This document shows, in pieces, positions 33,546-42,571 of a stretch of DNA of 64,000 nucleotides. Position numbers and translations under genes: made by a program. The stretch's first letter is position 1. Every line of letters starts with the position of its first letter. The notes under the pieces are model-generated. The model had not been told where the DNA came from. It ran no database searches and was given only the letters and a program-made list of their open reading frames with translations. The stretch comes from Aureispira anguillae (GTDB taxonomy: Bacteria > Bacteroidota > Bacteroidia > Chitinophagales > Saprospiraceae). The stretch lies in contig NZ_AP026867.1 of NCBI RefSeq assembly GCF_026000115.1, positions 5,134,001-5,198,000 of the forward strand. The letters run 5' to 3'.

Positions 33546-36089
33546 TTACTGCACAACAATTTTTCCTGTATTCAGTAGTTTCCCATCTCCTTTAAGTTGA
33601 TAAAAATAAACCCCTGTTGGTAGATTTCCCTTGGATAGTTGAACTTGATTATTAAATTTTCTTTGATTTACCGTCATATTGCGCCCTGCTAGATCAAAAA
33701 CTTCCAATGTTAGTTGTTGGTATTCTTTCCCTTTTACCTTTAGTGTTGTGAATTCAGAAAAAGGATTTGGAAAAACGCTGACCTCTACTTCGGCTTCATA
33801 GATATTATCGACAGAAACGACAATAGAAGTAACAAAATTTTCACCAATGGTATGGAAGGTCGTATTGGTGTATATAGGTGGATTATAATCAAAATAAATA
33901 GCCGCTTGATTTTCTATAATAGCTCCCAATGGGTTATTGTTTTTTTGCTCAATTCTATAACGGAAAAAACCGTGCGACAAGGGTTCATTGGCATTGCTAT
34001 CTACCAGTAAAATATTTGGAAAGCTCACCTTCAACACATTTCCATCCTCTATTGCCCAATTGTAGGCGTGACTACTTGCTCCCATCTGCAAACTGCCAAT
34101 ATCTACTAAGTTAGATAAGGTATCCAATATAACAATATTAAAAGCGGTATCTGTGCCTGTATTTTGGAAACGTATTTTATAATCTATTGCTATATTTTGC
34201 TCGATATAGTGATCCGTTCCGTACCCTTCTGGTTGGGCTGCCTTGTCATTTGGGTCATAAGAGGCAATATTCTCTTGGCAATCTATCGCCTTAAAAGGCG
34301 AGCTGCTCCCATTTGAAAACTGCGTAACAAAACCTGTATTAAAACTACCATCTGCAAAGGGATTACAACCTTCTACTACCGTAGAAAAAATAGCATCTCC
34401 TAGGATCGGAGGATAGCCTGCTAATTGATTCACTTCTATTCTATAAGTACTTCCTTCTACGGCCACTTGCGAGATAATAGTTGATTGCCCTGCCCCCAAC
34501 TGTACGGTACCAACCCGCATAGCAATATCATCCTGAATAATTGTATAATCCTGCGGTTGCGCCATCGCCGCTCCTTGATTGTGTATCTCAAAAAAAACGG
34601 TATCATTTTGACAACTGGATACTCCCCCCAAACGAGGGCCAGACCAAATAGGAGTGCAAACGCTATCGGGATAAATATGAACTCTAGTACAGTGGGTTTG
34701 TTCAAATTGGGCAGCAGTATCTACGACAACCTGCATGGTAAAATCTCCACATTGCCCTACTCCCACGGTTCCTAAATCGAAGGTATAGACTGTTCCTACT
34801 TGGCTAAAAATAGGAAGGCTTGTATTGGTAACATTCAAATCCGCATCAACATCTACCTCTACATAAGCATTCTGAGCATCAATAGACCCATTGTTACAAT
34901 AAGAAACGGTATAAGCGCTCCCCCCTCCTGTCATTCTCAAAAAAGGGGCTGAAATATCAACTTCTAACATTGGGCAAGCGACCAGTTCTTGTAAGGTCCA
35001 ATCCAATGTTTGAAGCTGGTAATTGGTATCTATGGTTACGGTTTGACTCAGCGGGCAAGCCTGCCAATAAGGACCACTAGGAATCAAGGTTACCAAATAA
35101 GTTCCAGTATCTAGATAAGCAAGGTAATTGCCTAAATTATCATAACTTAACGTATATACCTCTGTGGTATCCGATAGTCTCTCAAATTTTAAGTACTGTA
35201 AAGCCAGTCCTTGTTCTAATGAATCTGCTATACAATTGAAGTTATCATCTATTGCCACTCTCCCCTCTACTGCTAGCGGAAAACAATCTTCTGAATACCT
35301 AGCAGAAGGATCTTTCCCGCCCCAAAAGCCATTGGCAACTGCCAAATCCCAGACACAAATTCTAAGATAATGTAGGTTTCCTGTGCAATTAAAATTAAGC
35401 AAGGCGGTATTATTGCTAATATCAAGTAGTCCCAAATTATTATCGTGACAATAAAGCATTGTCAAAGCAGTATTGTTGGTCACCTCTAAAACGGCTAGGT
35501 CATTAGCACTACAATCCAATTTATCCAATAAGGTATTATTAGAAAGATCTATTGTGCTAAGGTGATTGTTTGTACAATACAAACGTTTCAAAGCGTTGTG
35601 GTTGGTCAGATCAAGCTCCCTCAAATTGTTATTATTACAATGCAAACGCTCCAAAGCGAGGTTATTGGAAATATCTATGCTATCAAAATCATTCCCTGAA
35701 CAATCCAAACGAAGCAAGCCTGTATTCAGGGACAAATCCAATTCCTTTAAGTTATTATTAGCACAAAACAAATAGGCTAAGTTCAGATTACCCGAAACAT
35801 CAATGCTATCCAAATCGTTATTTTGACAATACAAATCCACCAAATCTACAAAAGTACCAATCCCTGTTAGATCCGTTATTTTCGGAGTACCTGTTGTATT
35901 ATTTAACTGCAAAGTTGTAATTCCTGAGGCATCGCTCTTTAGGATTTGACCATTCACCAATCCATCGGAATCAATCCCTAATTGTATGAGCCTTTGTTCA
36001 AAAACGGTATCAGGTATGGCTGCAGTTTGTGCCTTTGTATGGTTTACAAATAGTATAAGACAAGCAATAAAAAATAGTCCTGTTTTCAT
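33546..36089 (-). CDS. Secreted leucine-rich-repeat protein with T9SS sorting tail (paralog 2)
   Basis: 847 residues from the ATG at 36089 (MKTGLFFIACLILFV, signal ending TKAQ); an in-frame start 7 codons earlier would spoil the signal. Layout as in the paralog at 24842: Cys/Asn-containing LRR units (about 55-240, fewer than in paralog 1), the repeated beta modules with SYDPNDKAAQPEG, and a Por tail (VFPNPFSEFTTLKVKG ... GKIVVQ). The C-terminal two thirds are much more alike between the paralogs than the LRR part, so the LRR number and face are what has diverged. Surface location by T9SS is expected. Confidence 0.85.
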   Translation of the reverse strand: MKTGLFFIACLILFVNHTKAQTAAIPDTVFEQRLIQLGIDSDGLVNGQILKSDASGITTLQLNNTTGTPKITDLTGIGTFVDLVDLYCQNNDLDSIDVSGNLNLAYLFCANNNLKELDLSLNTGLLRLDCSGNDFDSIDISNNLALERLHCNNNNLRELDLTNHNALKRLYCTNNHLSTIDLSNNTLLDKLDCSANDLAVLEVTNNTALTMLYCHDNNLGLLDISNNTALLNFNCTGNLHYLRICVWDLAVANGFWGGKDPSARYSEDCFPLAVEGRVAIDDNFNCIADSLEQGLALQYLKFERLSDTTEVYTLSYDNLGNYLAYLDTGTYLVTLIPSGPYWQACPLSQTVTIDTNYQLQTLDWTLQELVACPMLEVDISAPFLRMTGGGSAYTVSYCNNGSIDAQNAYVEVDVDADLNVTNTSLPIFSQVGTVYTFDLGTVGVGQCGDFTMQVVVDTAAQFEQTHCTRVHIYPDSVCTPIWSGPRLGGVSSCQNDTVFFEIHNQGAAMAQPQDYTIIQDDIAMRVGTVQLGAGQSTIISQVAVEGSTYRIEVNQLAGYPPILGDAIFSTVVEGCNPFADGSFNTGFVTQFSNGSSSPFKAIDCQENIASYDPNDKAAQPEGYGTDHYIEQNIAIDYKIRFQNTGTDTAFNIVILDTLSNLVDIGSLQMGASSHAYNWAIEDGNVLKVSFPNILLVDSNANEPLSHGFFRYRIEQKNNNPLGAIIENQAAIYFDYNPPIYTNTTFHTIGENFVTSIVVSVDNIYEAEVEVSVFPNPFSEFTTLKVKGKEYQQLTLEVFDLAGRNMTVNQRKFNNQVQLSKGNLPTGVYFYQLKGDGKLLNTGKIVVQ

Positions 36090-36201
36090 AAAAAGTATTG
36101 TCATTTGCAATAGAGTGTAATAATTGACACAATTATATTCTAAAATGCGATAATTTTCAACGACAAAAAATAAAGTTTATCAGAAAATTATGTATTTATA
36201 C

Positions 36202-36209
36202 TATCTTTG
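36202..36209 (+). promoter_or_regulatory. -7 element 5 nt before the start codon (likely leaderless)
   Basis: TATCTTTG is an exact TAnnTTTG box at 36202-36209; the ATG at 36214 follows after 4 nt. It parallels 27678-27685 and argues for the start at 36214 over the in-frame ATG at 36190, which would lie upstream of the box. Confidence 0.5.
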
Positions 36210-36213
36210 TTTT

Positions 36214-37620
36214 ATGTATAGAAGCAAATTAATAGATCTACTTCAAATCTTAGATCGGCAAGAAAAAGAGGCATTCAAAAAATGGATCAACTCTCCCATC
36301 CACAATCAGCACCAAAAAAGCAAAGAACTTTTGTTACTACTGCTTTCTAAACGTTCTTTAACTCCAAGAACAACCCATAGAAAAAAGGTATATGCACAGC
36401 TTTACCCCAATGAAATATATCAGGATGCAAAACTCAAACACATCATGAGTTACTGTGTGCAATTGTTAGAAAATTTTATCGAGTTTTTAATGCAAAAAAA
36501 ATCAACTTTTTCGAACAAAAAGATGTTGATTGAATTTCTGGAAAAACGAAAATTAAACAAATATGCCAAGCAAAATATTCTAAAACTTCAACAGGCACAA
36601 CAAAATCAATTGGTACAAGATAGTAACTATCACTATCATCAATTCCAATTAGAAAAGATAATTTTTGAACATCAAAATACGGCCAGCCGAACTCGAAAAA
36701 CAAATCTACAACCATTATTAGATCATCATTATCTGGCTTTTGTATTAGAAACACTAAATTATGCCTGTGAAACCATTATGCACCAACGCCTATACAAATC
36801 TGTTTATGAAGTTCCTTTACTAACTGCGGTATTAGGCGAAATAGAAAGTGGGCGATTTGATACAATTCCTGCCGTACAGCTCTATTTTTATAGCTATATG
36901 TCTTTACAACACCCTAATAAAGAAAATTATTTTCAGGTACTACAACGCTTATTGATAAAACACCATGATGCCTTATCGCCAAAGGAACTCAAAAGTATTT
37001 ATTTGATTGCCATTAATTATTGCGTAAGACAATTAAACAATGGTGTAGAAAAATACGTTCGCTCTGTTTTCGAACTCTATCAATACGGCTTAGAACATGC
37101 TATTTTGATAGAAAATAATCAATTGAGTCAATTTACCCATAAAAACATCATCACAGCGGCCATCCGACTCAAAGAATACGATTGGGCTCGTCAATTTATA
37201 ACCGACTATACCCCTTTGTTAGAACCCACTTATCAAGAAAATTATGCCTATTATGCCAACGCAAAACTACTCTTTGCTCAACACCAATACGATGCTTGTA
37301 TGCAATTGCTTGTTCAGGTAGAATTTGATGATTTATTCCTTAATATGAGTGCAAAAGTAATGTTGCTCAAGATTTATTATGAACGCCAATATATAGATGC
37401 ACTCATGGCATTATTAATGAGCTTCAAACGTTTTCTGCAACGAAAATCTATTGTTGCCTATCATCGAGAGATTTACAAAAACATGATTTATCTGACCGAA
37501 AAAATGCTGGCGATTCCTCCTAATGATGCAACCAAACGAGAAGAGTTAAGGCAAGAAATAGAACAAACGAATCCGCTTACTGAAAAACCGTGGTTGTTGG
37601 CTCAATTGAAACAGTTATAA
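36214..37620 (+). CDS. All-helical protein of unknown function (paralog 2)
   Basis: 468 residues when started at 36214 (MYRSKLIDLLQI), the same length as the paralog at 27690 (MYNSKLIHILKV). No signal peptide, membrane segment or known motif is seen; the whole chain is predicted helical, with conserved SPKELKSIYLIAINYCVRQL and the same C-terminal NPLTEKPWLLAQ. Divergent from LRR paralog 2 across 124 bp. Its stop codon overlaps the stop of the convergent transglutaminase-like gene (TTATAA, 37615-37620). Confidence 0.7.
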   Translation: MYRSKLIDLLQILDRQEKEAFKKWINSPIHNQHQKSKELLLLLLSKRSLTPRTTHRKKVYAQLYPNEIYQDAKLKHIMSYCVQLLENFIEFLMQKKSTFSNKKMLIEFLEKRKLNKYAKQNILKLQQAQQNQLVQDSNYHYHQFQLEKIIFEHQNTASRTRKTNLQPLLDHHYLAFVLETLNYACETIMHQRLYKSVYEVPLLTAVLGEIESGRFDTIPAVQLYFYSYMSLQHPNKENYFQVLQRLLIKHHDALSPKELKSIYLIAINYCVRQLNNGVEKYVRSVFELYQYGLEHAILIENNQLSQFTHKNIITAAIRLKEYDWARQFITDYTPLLEPTYQENYAYYANAKLLFAQHQYDACMQLLVQVEFDDLFLNMSAKVMLLKIYYERQYIDALMALLMSFKRFLQRKSIVAYHREIYKNMIYLTEKMLAIPPNDATKREELRQEIEQTNPLTEKPWLLAQLKQL

Positions 37621-38385
37621 CAAAGCGCTCTTTGGCAAAAAAGGCTTAGCATTACGAATGTTTTGGACATTTTTATTCATCTTGTGTCTAATAATATGCT
37701 GAAACATCCATGCTTTTATTCTTCCTAATTTTTGCTGGTGTTGGGCATAAAATTCGTCAGGGTTGTCAAATAAACCAAAATCTTGGTTGATTCCTTTCTC
37801 CTGAATATAGGTATGATTTAAATTCCAATCAATGGCTGGATTTTGAAAATTATCGGTATAAGCACCATAACCACAAAAAGTCGTTTTACAAGCACTATTC
37901 TGTGTTTGGAGGGCAGTAAGATAAGGCTTATCCAAAATGACTCCTTCCAAAAAATACCAATTCCCATCCACATAAACTTCGACCCAACTGTGAAGAATAT
38001 TTTTAGGCGCCAATAGATACCATATTCCAGTAATTGCCCCTTTTTGCAAGGCCTTGTCAATCGTAAAACCATGAATTCTATTTGGAACGCCTACTGCTCT
38101 TAACAAAGCCATTAGTAAACTTGATTTAGTGTTGCATTGACCATAACCATCTGCTAAAACTTGAGTAGCTGAAATGCTATCACTACGATTGTATCCAAAT
38201 AAGATTTCGTCTCGCACATAGTTATAAATTGCCTTTACTTTGGCGACAGTATCTAGTTTCCTCCAATTTTTTTGATGGATTAGGTTTTGAATAAGAGGAT
38301 TTGAAAAGTTAAGAATTTGGGTTTCTGCTAGATAATTTTCGCTCTCATTTTCAGGGCGATCTGTTTTGTTTTTAGTGGCTAACAT
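37615..38385 (-). CDS. Transglutaminase-like cysteine protease-fold protein
   Basis: 256 residues from the ATG at 38385; the longer frame to 38529 would run into the AraC gene. The papain-like/transglutaminase core shows Cys in DGYGQCNTKSSLLMALLRA, His in NILHSWVEVYVDG and Asp in EGVILDK. No signal peptide, so cytoplasmic. Such proteins may be amidases or cross-link hydrolases; the substrate is unknown. It is the last gene of the minus-strand set GH1-GH1-AraC-transglutaminase, 82 bp after the AraC stop. Confidence 0.75.
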   Translation of the reverse strand: MLATKNKTDRPENESENYLAETQILNFSNPLIQNLIHQKNWRKLDTVAKVKAIYNYVRDEILFGYNRSDSISATQVLADGYGQCNTKSSLLMALLRAVGVPNRIHGFTIDKALQKGAITGIWYLLAPKNILHSWVEVYVDGNWYFLEGVILDKPYLTALQTQNSACKTTFCGYGAYTDNFQNPAIDWNLNHTYIQEKGINQDFGLFDNPDEFYAQHQQKLGRIKAWMFQHIIRHKMNKNVQNIRNAKPFLPKSALL

Positions 38386-38467
38386 TGTTCTTTTTTTAGG
38401 TAAACAATCAATTACCTTGCAAATATCCGAAGGATTAAAAGAACAAACATGTATAAACTGGCTATTC

Positions 38468-39208
38468 TTATTTGAGCAACTTAGGAGGCAAACCAAAATT
38501 TTGTTTAAAGACTTTGGAATAGTGGGCACTATCTGAAAAACCGAATTGATAAGCCGTTTCGGTAATGGTATGATGTTGAAGAAAGGGAAACGAATGCTGT
38601 ATTTTTATCCATAACTGCGCCCTTCTATACGTTATGCCTAATTCCTGCTTAAATAAATGCAAAAAACGACTGGGCGATAGATGGCAAACTTTGGCAATTT
38701 CAACCAAAGGAACCACACGATCCCGCTGCTCAGCCAAGTACAACAAGGCCTTTAGGATCCGTTTATCTTTAAAATGACGTTCGTCTTCGCAGGTACAACT
38801 TAGCGCCACCAATTGCGCTTCAACGTTGACTAAAAATGCTTGAAAAGTATCTTCATGCTGAGCTAAACGCTTTAAGGCTGCTTTTAGTGGTAAAACAAAA
38901 TCATGTTGCACCTCTTCTATAGGATTGGTATTGAGTTGAGATAAAAAATGACCTATTGAACCAATAGGATTAAACAGCAGCAACAAATGTTTTTTCTCGC
39001 AGGCTAAACGATGTTTTACATTGCTTTTAATCAAAACCGCTTCAAATTCACGCTCTTTATCATTGCTTGTACCAACTCGAATAGGCGCATCACAAGAAAT
39101 ACTCAATTGAATCGCATAATGTCTATGCTCCACATTAGCCCTAAATGTTCCCCAAAACAATCCCCAATCTTGCCCTATATATAATTCATGTTGACCTACT
39201 TTTTCCAT
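38468..39208 (-). CDS. AraC-family transcriptional regulator
   Basis: 246 residues. The C-terminal third has the two helix-turn-helix units of AraC/XylS regulators: LVEIAKVCHLSPSRFLHLFKQELG and TITETAYQFGFSDSAHYSKVFKQNFG. The N-terminal 140 residues are a beta-rich sensor without a clear named domain. It starts 12 bp after the GH1 gene at 39221 ends, so it is probably co-transcribed with the two glucosidases and may control them in response to a glycoside or sugar. Confidence 0.85.
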   Translation of the reverse strand: MEKVGQHELYIGQDWGLFWGTFRANVEHRHYAIQLSISCDAPIRVGTSNDKEREFEAVLIKSNVKHRLACEKKHLLLLFNPIGSIGHFLSQLNTNPIEEVQHDFVLPLKAALKRLAQHEDTFQAFLVNVEAQLVALSCTCEDERHFKDKRILKALLYLAEQRDRVVPLVEIAKVCHLSPSRFLHLFKQELGITYRRAQLWIKIQHSFPFLQHHTITETAYQFGFSDSAHYSKVFKQNFGLPPKLLK

Positions 39209-39220
39209 GTCAACCGCCCC

Positions 39221-40657
39221 TTAATCCTTCAAAAAGTTCTTGAACCAAAGCCCCGAATCTTTAATGGTACGTTTTTGCGTTTTCCAATCCACATGTACCA
39301 ATCCAAATCGAGGATCAAAGCCCTCAGCCCATTCAAAATTGTCCATAATTGTCCACGCAAAATAACCACGAATATCTACCCCTTCTCGCTTTGCTTTCAA
39401 CACTTGTTTCATGTAGCTTTGATAAAAATCAATGCGCCGTTGGTCATGCACCTTCCCATCTTCAAGCTTATCAGGCATAGCACAGCCATTTTCTGTAATC
39501 ATGATTGGAGGCAGATTTTCATAAGCCGCATACTGTTTGATGATATTATACATTCCTTCGGGGCAAACCTCCCACCCCATTTCGGTAATCATTTCAGGGG
39601 GAATGCCTCTATTTTTAGGTTTTTGTTCAAAGGCCCAGACACAAGGCAACAAAGCATGTCTAGCAACAAATTGTGTATAATTCTGCAAGCCAACAAAATC
39701 AAAATCAAATTTTAATTTTTCAAGATCTCCAGCTTGGACATAACGATGAATTTTATCTAGAAAAGGAAAACGCTCTGTTGGATAGCCCATTCCCAAATGA
39801 GGTTCAATACAAAGACGATTTAGAATAATGTCCATTCGGTGTGCTGCTTCTAAATGTCGTTTCTTTTGGTTTTTGGGACGCACATAAGCACAAGACAACG
39901 CTGCGCCAACTTGCCCATCGGGCACATTTTCTTTCATAATTCGCCCAGCAGAAGCTTGGCACATCAAGGCATGATGTATTGCCTTTAGGAATTTTTGAGG
40001 CGCAAAATAACCAGGGGCGTGATACATTGCTAAATAGCCCCCCAAAGTAAAACCAATTGGTTCGTTTTGAGCAAACCATGTTTTTACCTTATCCCCATAT
40101 TCGGTCGTAACTTTGTGTGTATATTCGTCAAACCAATTAATCATATCTCGGTTTGCCCAGCCTCCCTTATCTTCTAGTGCTTGAGGCAAGTCAAAATGAT
40201 ACATCAAAGCCCAAGGCTCTATCCCTAATTCTAAACAACGATCAATCACCCGATGATAAAAATCAATGCCCTTTTGATTTACTCTCCCAATTCCTTCTGG
40301 AAAAATTCTAGACCAAGAAAAAGAAAATCGAAACACCTCAAAATTGAGTTCTTTTATTAAGGCAATATCTTCTTTGTAATTGTGATAAAAATCATAGGAA
40401 ACATCTGAGTTATGCCTATTTTTTATTTTATGGGGCTTATTATGCGTAAAGGTATCCCAAATAGAGGGACCTTTGCCATCTTCATTCCATGCACCTTCTA
40501 TTTGATAAGCAGAAGCCGCTATTCCCCATTTAAAATCAGGTCCAAAATCTGCCTTTGTAAAATCAGGTGTATTCATAGCCAATACGTCTAAAGGATTAGC
40601 GACCAAGGCAGCACCTAAGGCGCTAGAGGATAATTTTATAAAATTTCTACGATTCAT
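39221..40657 (-). CDS. Tat-exported GH1 beta-glucosidase (copy 1)
   Basis: 478 residues from the ATG at 40657, which places the twin-arginine signal MNRRNFIKLSSSALGAALV at the N-terminus; the frame open to 40720 is longer but non-functional as a signal. The GH1 barrel carries the acid/base in AQNEP and the nucleophile in ITENGCA, plus DFGPDFKWGIAASAYQIEG at the start of the barrel. It retains aryl-glycoside-hydrolysing residues. Tat export implies a folded, perhaps cofactor-free periplasmic enzyme, which is unusual for GH1 enzymes. Tandem paralog of 40722-42158. Confidence 0.88.
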   Translation of the reverse strand: MNRRNFIKLSSSALGAALVANPLDVLAMNTPDFTKADFGPDFKWGIAASAYQIEGAWNEDGKGPSIWDTFTHNKPHKIKNRHNSDVSYDFYHNYKEDIALIKELNFEVFRFSFSWSRIFPEGIGRVNQKGIDFYHRVIDRCLELGIEPWALMYHFDLPQALEDKGGWANRDMINWFDEYTHKVTTEYGDKVKTWFAQNEPIGFTLGGYLAMYHAPGYFAPQKFLKAIHHALMCQASAGRIMKENVPDGQVGAALSCAYVRPKNQKKRHLEAAHRMDIILNRLCIEPHLGMGYPTERFPFLDKIHRYVQAGDLEKLKFDFDFVGLQNYTQFVARHALLPCVWAFEQKPKNRGIPPEMITEMGWEVCPEGMYNIIKQYAAYENLPPIMITENGCAMPDKLEDGKVHDQRRIDFYQSYMKQVLKAKREGVDIRGYFAWTIMDNFEWAEGFDPRFGLVHVDWKTQKRTIKDSGLWFKNFLKD

Positions 40658-40721
40658 AAATATAGGATTTACTGGATGATAAACAACCCCATTGCAAAGC
40701 CAAATATCAAGCCATATCAAA

Positions 40722-42158
40722 TTATTTTGCCAAAAACTCCTTAAACCAAAGCCCCGAATCTTTTATTGTTCTTTTTTGTGTTTGATAATCAACATGCACC
40801 AAACCAAATCGAGGGGCATAGCCCTCTGCCCACTCAAAATTATCCATAAACGTCCAAGCAAAATAACCTCTAATGTCAATACCTTCCTGTTTTGCTTTTA
40901 ATACATTTTGCAGATAATTTTGATAAAATTCTACCCGTTGGACATCGTGTACTCGGTTTCCTTCTACAGTATCTTTGAATGCTGCACCGTTTTCAGTAAT
41001 AATGATTGGCGGAAGTTTTTTGTATGCTGAAAACTGCTTTAGAATTTTATAAATGCCCTCAGGATACACCTCCCACCCCATTTCGGTTATTTGGTTAGCA
41101 GGCACTTTTCGCTTTTCAGCCTTTTCTTCCAACAACCAAACATAAGGCAAGATGTATTTTTTGACCACCATTTGGGTGTAATTCTGTAAACCAATAAAGT
41201 CAAAATCAAACTGTACCAAATCCATATCCCCTTCTTTGATGTACTTTTGAATGCCTTTGATAAACTGAAAGCCATCTGTTGGGTAGCCCATGCCTAACAA
41301 AGGTTCTATAAACAAACGATTGAGTAATATATTGGCTCGATGGGCTGCTTTTTCATGTGCTTTTTTATTGCCTTTGGCTCGAACAGGAGAACAAGAAAGT
41401 GTTGTACCAATATTAGCATCGGGGACATTTTTGCGAATAATTCGCCCTCCTTCTGCCTGTACAATAGTGGTGTGATGCACTGCTTTTAAAAATTTTTGAG
41501 GGGCAATGTACCCAGGAGCATGCACCCCTGCAAAGTAACCAACCGCCGTAAAAGCCATTGGCTCATTTAGTACCATCCAATTTTTGACTTTAGCACCATA
41601 TTCTTTGGTTATAAAATCTGCAAATTCACTGAACCATTGGATAATCTCCCGATTTGCCCAGCCGCCCTTATCCTCCAATGCTTGGGGCAAATCCCAGTGG
41701 TAAATCGTAATCCAAGGTTCGATTCCTAATTCCAAACAACGATCAATTACTCGATGATAAAAATCAACTCCTTTTTGATTGGGCGTACCAGTCCCTTTTG
41801 GAAAAATTCGTGTCCAAGCAATAGAAAACCGAAATACGTCAAAATTCATTGTTTTGATAAGTGGAATATCCTCCTGATAACGATGATAAAAATCACAACT
41901 TACATCACCATTTTCCTTTCCTTTTATTTTGTGCGGCTTATGGTGCGTCATATGATCCCAAACAGAAGGACCTTTGCCATCTTCATCCCAGGCTCCTTCT
42001 ATCTGATAAGCAGCAGTTGCTACCCCCCACTTAAAATCGGGTCCAAAATCTGCTTTGGTAAAATTAGGTTCCTTCATTCCCAATATTTCTAAAGGGTTTA
42101 AGAACAGAGAAGCTCCCAAGGTTGTTGTTGAAAACTGAATAAATTTTCTGCGATTCAT
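40722..42158 (-). CDS. Tat-exported GH1 beta-glucosidase (copy 2)
   Basis: 478 residues, same length and plan as its neighbour: Tat signal MNRRKFIQFSTTTLGASLF, opening DFGPDFKWGVATAAYQIEG, acid/base in VLNEP, nucleophile in ITENGAA. The two genes are a tandem duplication separated by 64 bp and read in the same direction, with the AraC gene after them. Differences cluster away from the catalytic loops, so they may take related but distinct beta-glycosides. First gene of the likely operon. Confidence 0.88.
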   Translation of the reverse strand: MNRRKFIQFSTTTLGASLFLNPLEILGMKEPNFTKADFGPDFKWGVATAAYQIEGAWDEDGKGPSVWDHMTHHKPHKIKGKENGDVSCDFYHRYQEDIPLIKTMNFDVFRFSIAWTRIFPKGTGTPNQKGVDFYHRVIDRCLELGIEPWITIYHWDLPQALEDKGGWANREIIQWFSEFADFITKEYGAKVKNWMVLNEPMAFTAVGYFAGVHAPGYIAPQKFLKAVHHTTIVQAEGGRIIRKNVPDANIGTTLSCSPVRAKGNKKAHEKAAHRANILLNRLFIEPLLGMGYPTDGFQFIKGIQKYIKEGDMDLVQFDFDFIGLQNYTQMVVKKYILPYVWLLEEKAEKRKVPANQITEMGWEVYPEGIYKILKQFSAYKKLPPIIITENGAAFKDTVEGNRVHDVQRVEFYQNYLQNVLKAKQEGIDIRGYFAWTFMDNFEWAEGYAPRFGLVHVDYQTQKRTIKDSGLWFKEFLAK

Positions 42159-42182
42159 TATAGTAAGTCTAAATTTTCCATA

Positions 42183-42391
42183 GAAGTTGTTTAAAAATGG
42201 AGTTTTGTTGATAATGAGTACTAATTTTTAGATAAACAAGGCATGAGCATAGCGAACTGCGCAGGCTTATAGCTAGAGCTATAATCGTTAAGCATATTTT
42301 CTTCATAGCAGCGCTATGGAGCAAATTTTTAACGCAGAGTAGCTAGAAATTAGCTTTCATTAGTGATTTAAGGCTATTCTTAAACAACTTC
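42183..42391. repeat. Inverted-repeat-bounded island C
   Basis: The 413-bp gap between GH1 copy 2 and the DUF3857 gene has no gene. GAAGTTGTTTAA (42183-42194) and TTAAACAACTTC (42380-42391) are exact inverse ends of a 209-bp block. Inside is the palindrome TTATAGCT-AG-AGCTATAA (42267-42284), whose core recurs in island B. No protein is encoded. Confidence 0.5.
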
Positions 42392-42509
42392 ATATTATTA
42401 GTACTCCTAATAATATGGAATTAATACGGAATTGAATAATCTCTGTGGTAATAAATACCGTTTTCAAAGCTTGATTTATTGTCAATTGAAGAAGCTCCCC
42501 CTCTCGAAC

Positions 42510-42547
42510 AAAAAAACCTTTTCTATCAAATAGATAGAAAAGGTTTT
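42510..42547 (-). terminator. Terminator of the DUF3857 gene
   Basis: AAAACCTTTTCTATC (42513-42527) and GATAGAAAAGGTTTT (42533-42547) form a perfect 15-bp stem with a 5-nt loop, followed by T7 on the minus strand. Confidence 0.8.
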
Positions 42548-42571
42548 CATTTTTTCAGCAACACAAATTGC

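Noticed and set aside
39188-39715. 175-residue open frame on the plus strand
   Set aside because: Antisense to the GH1 gene; a similar antisense frame appears at the same place in the paralog, as expected from shared codon bias.
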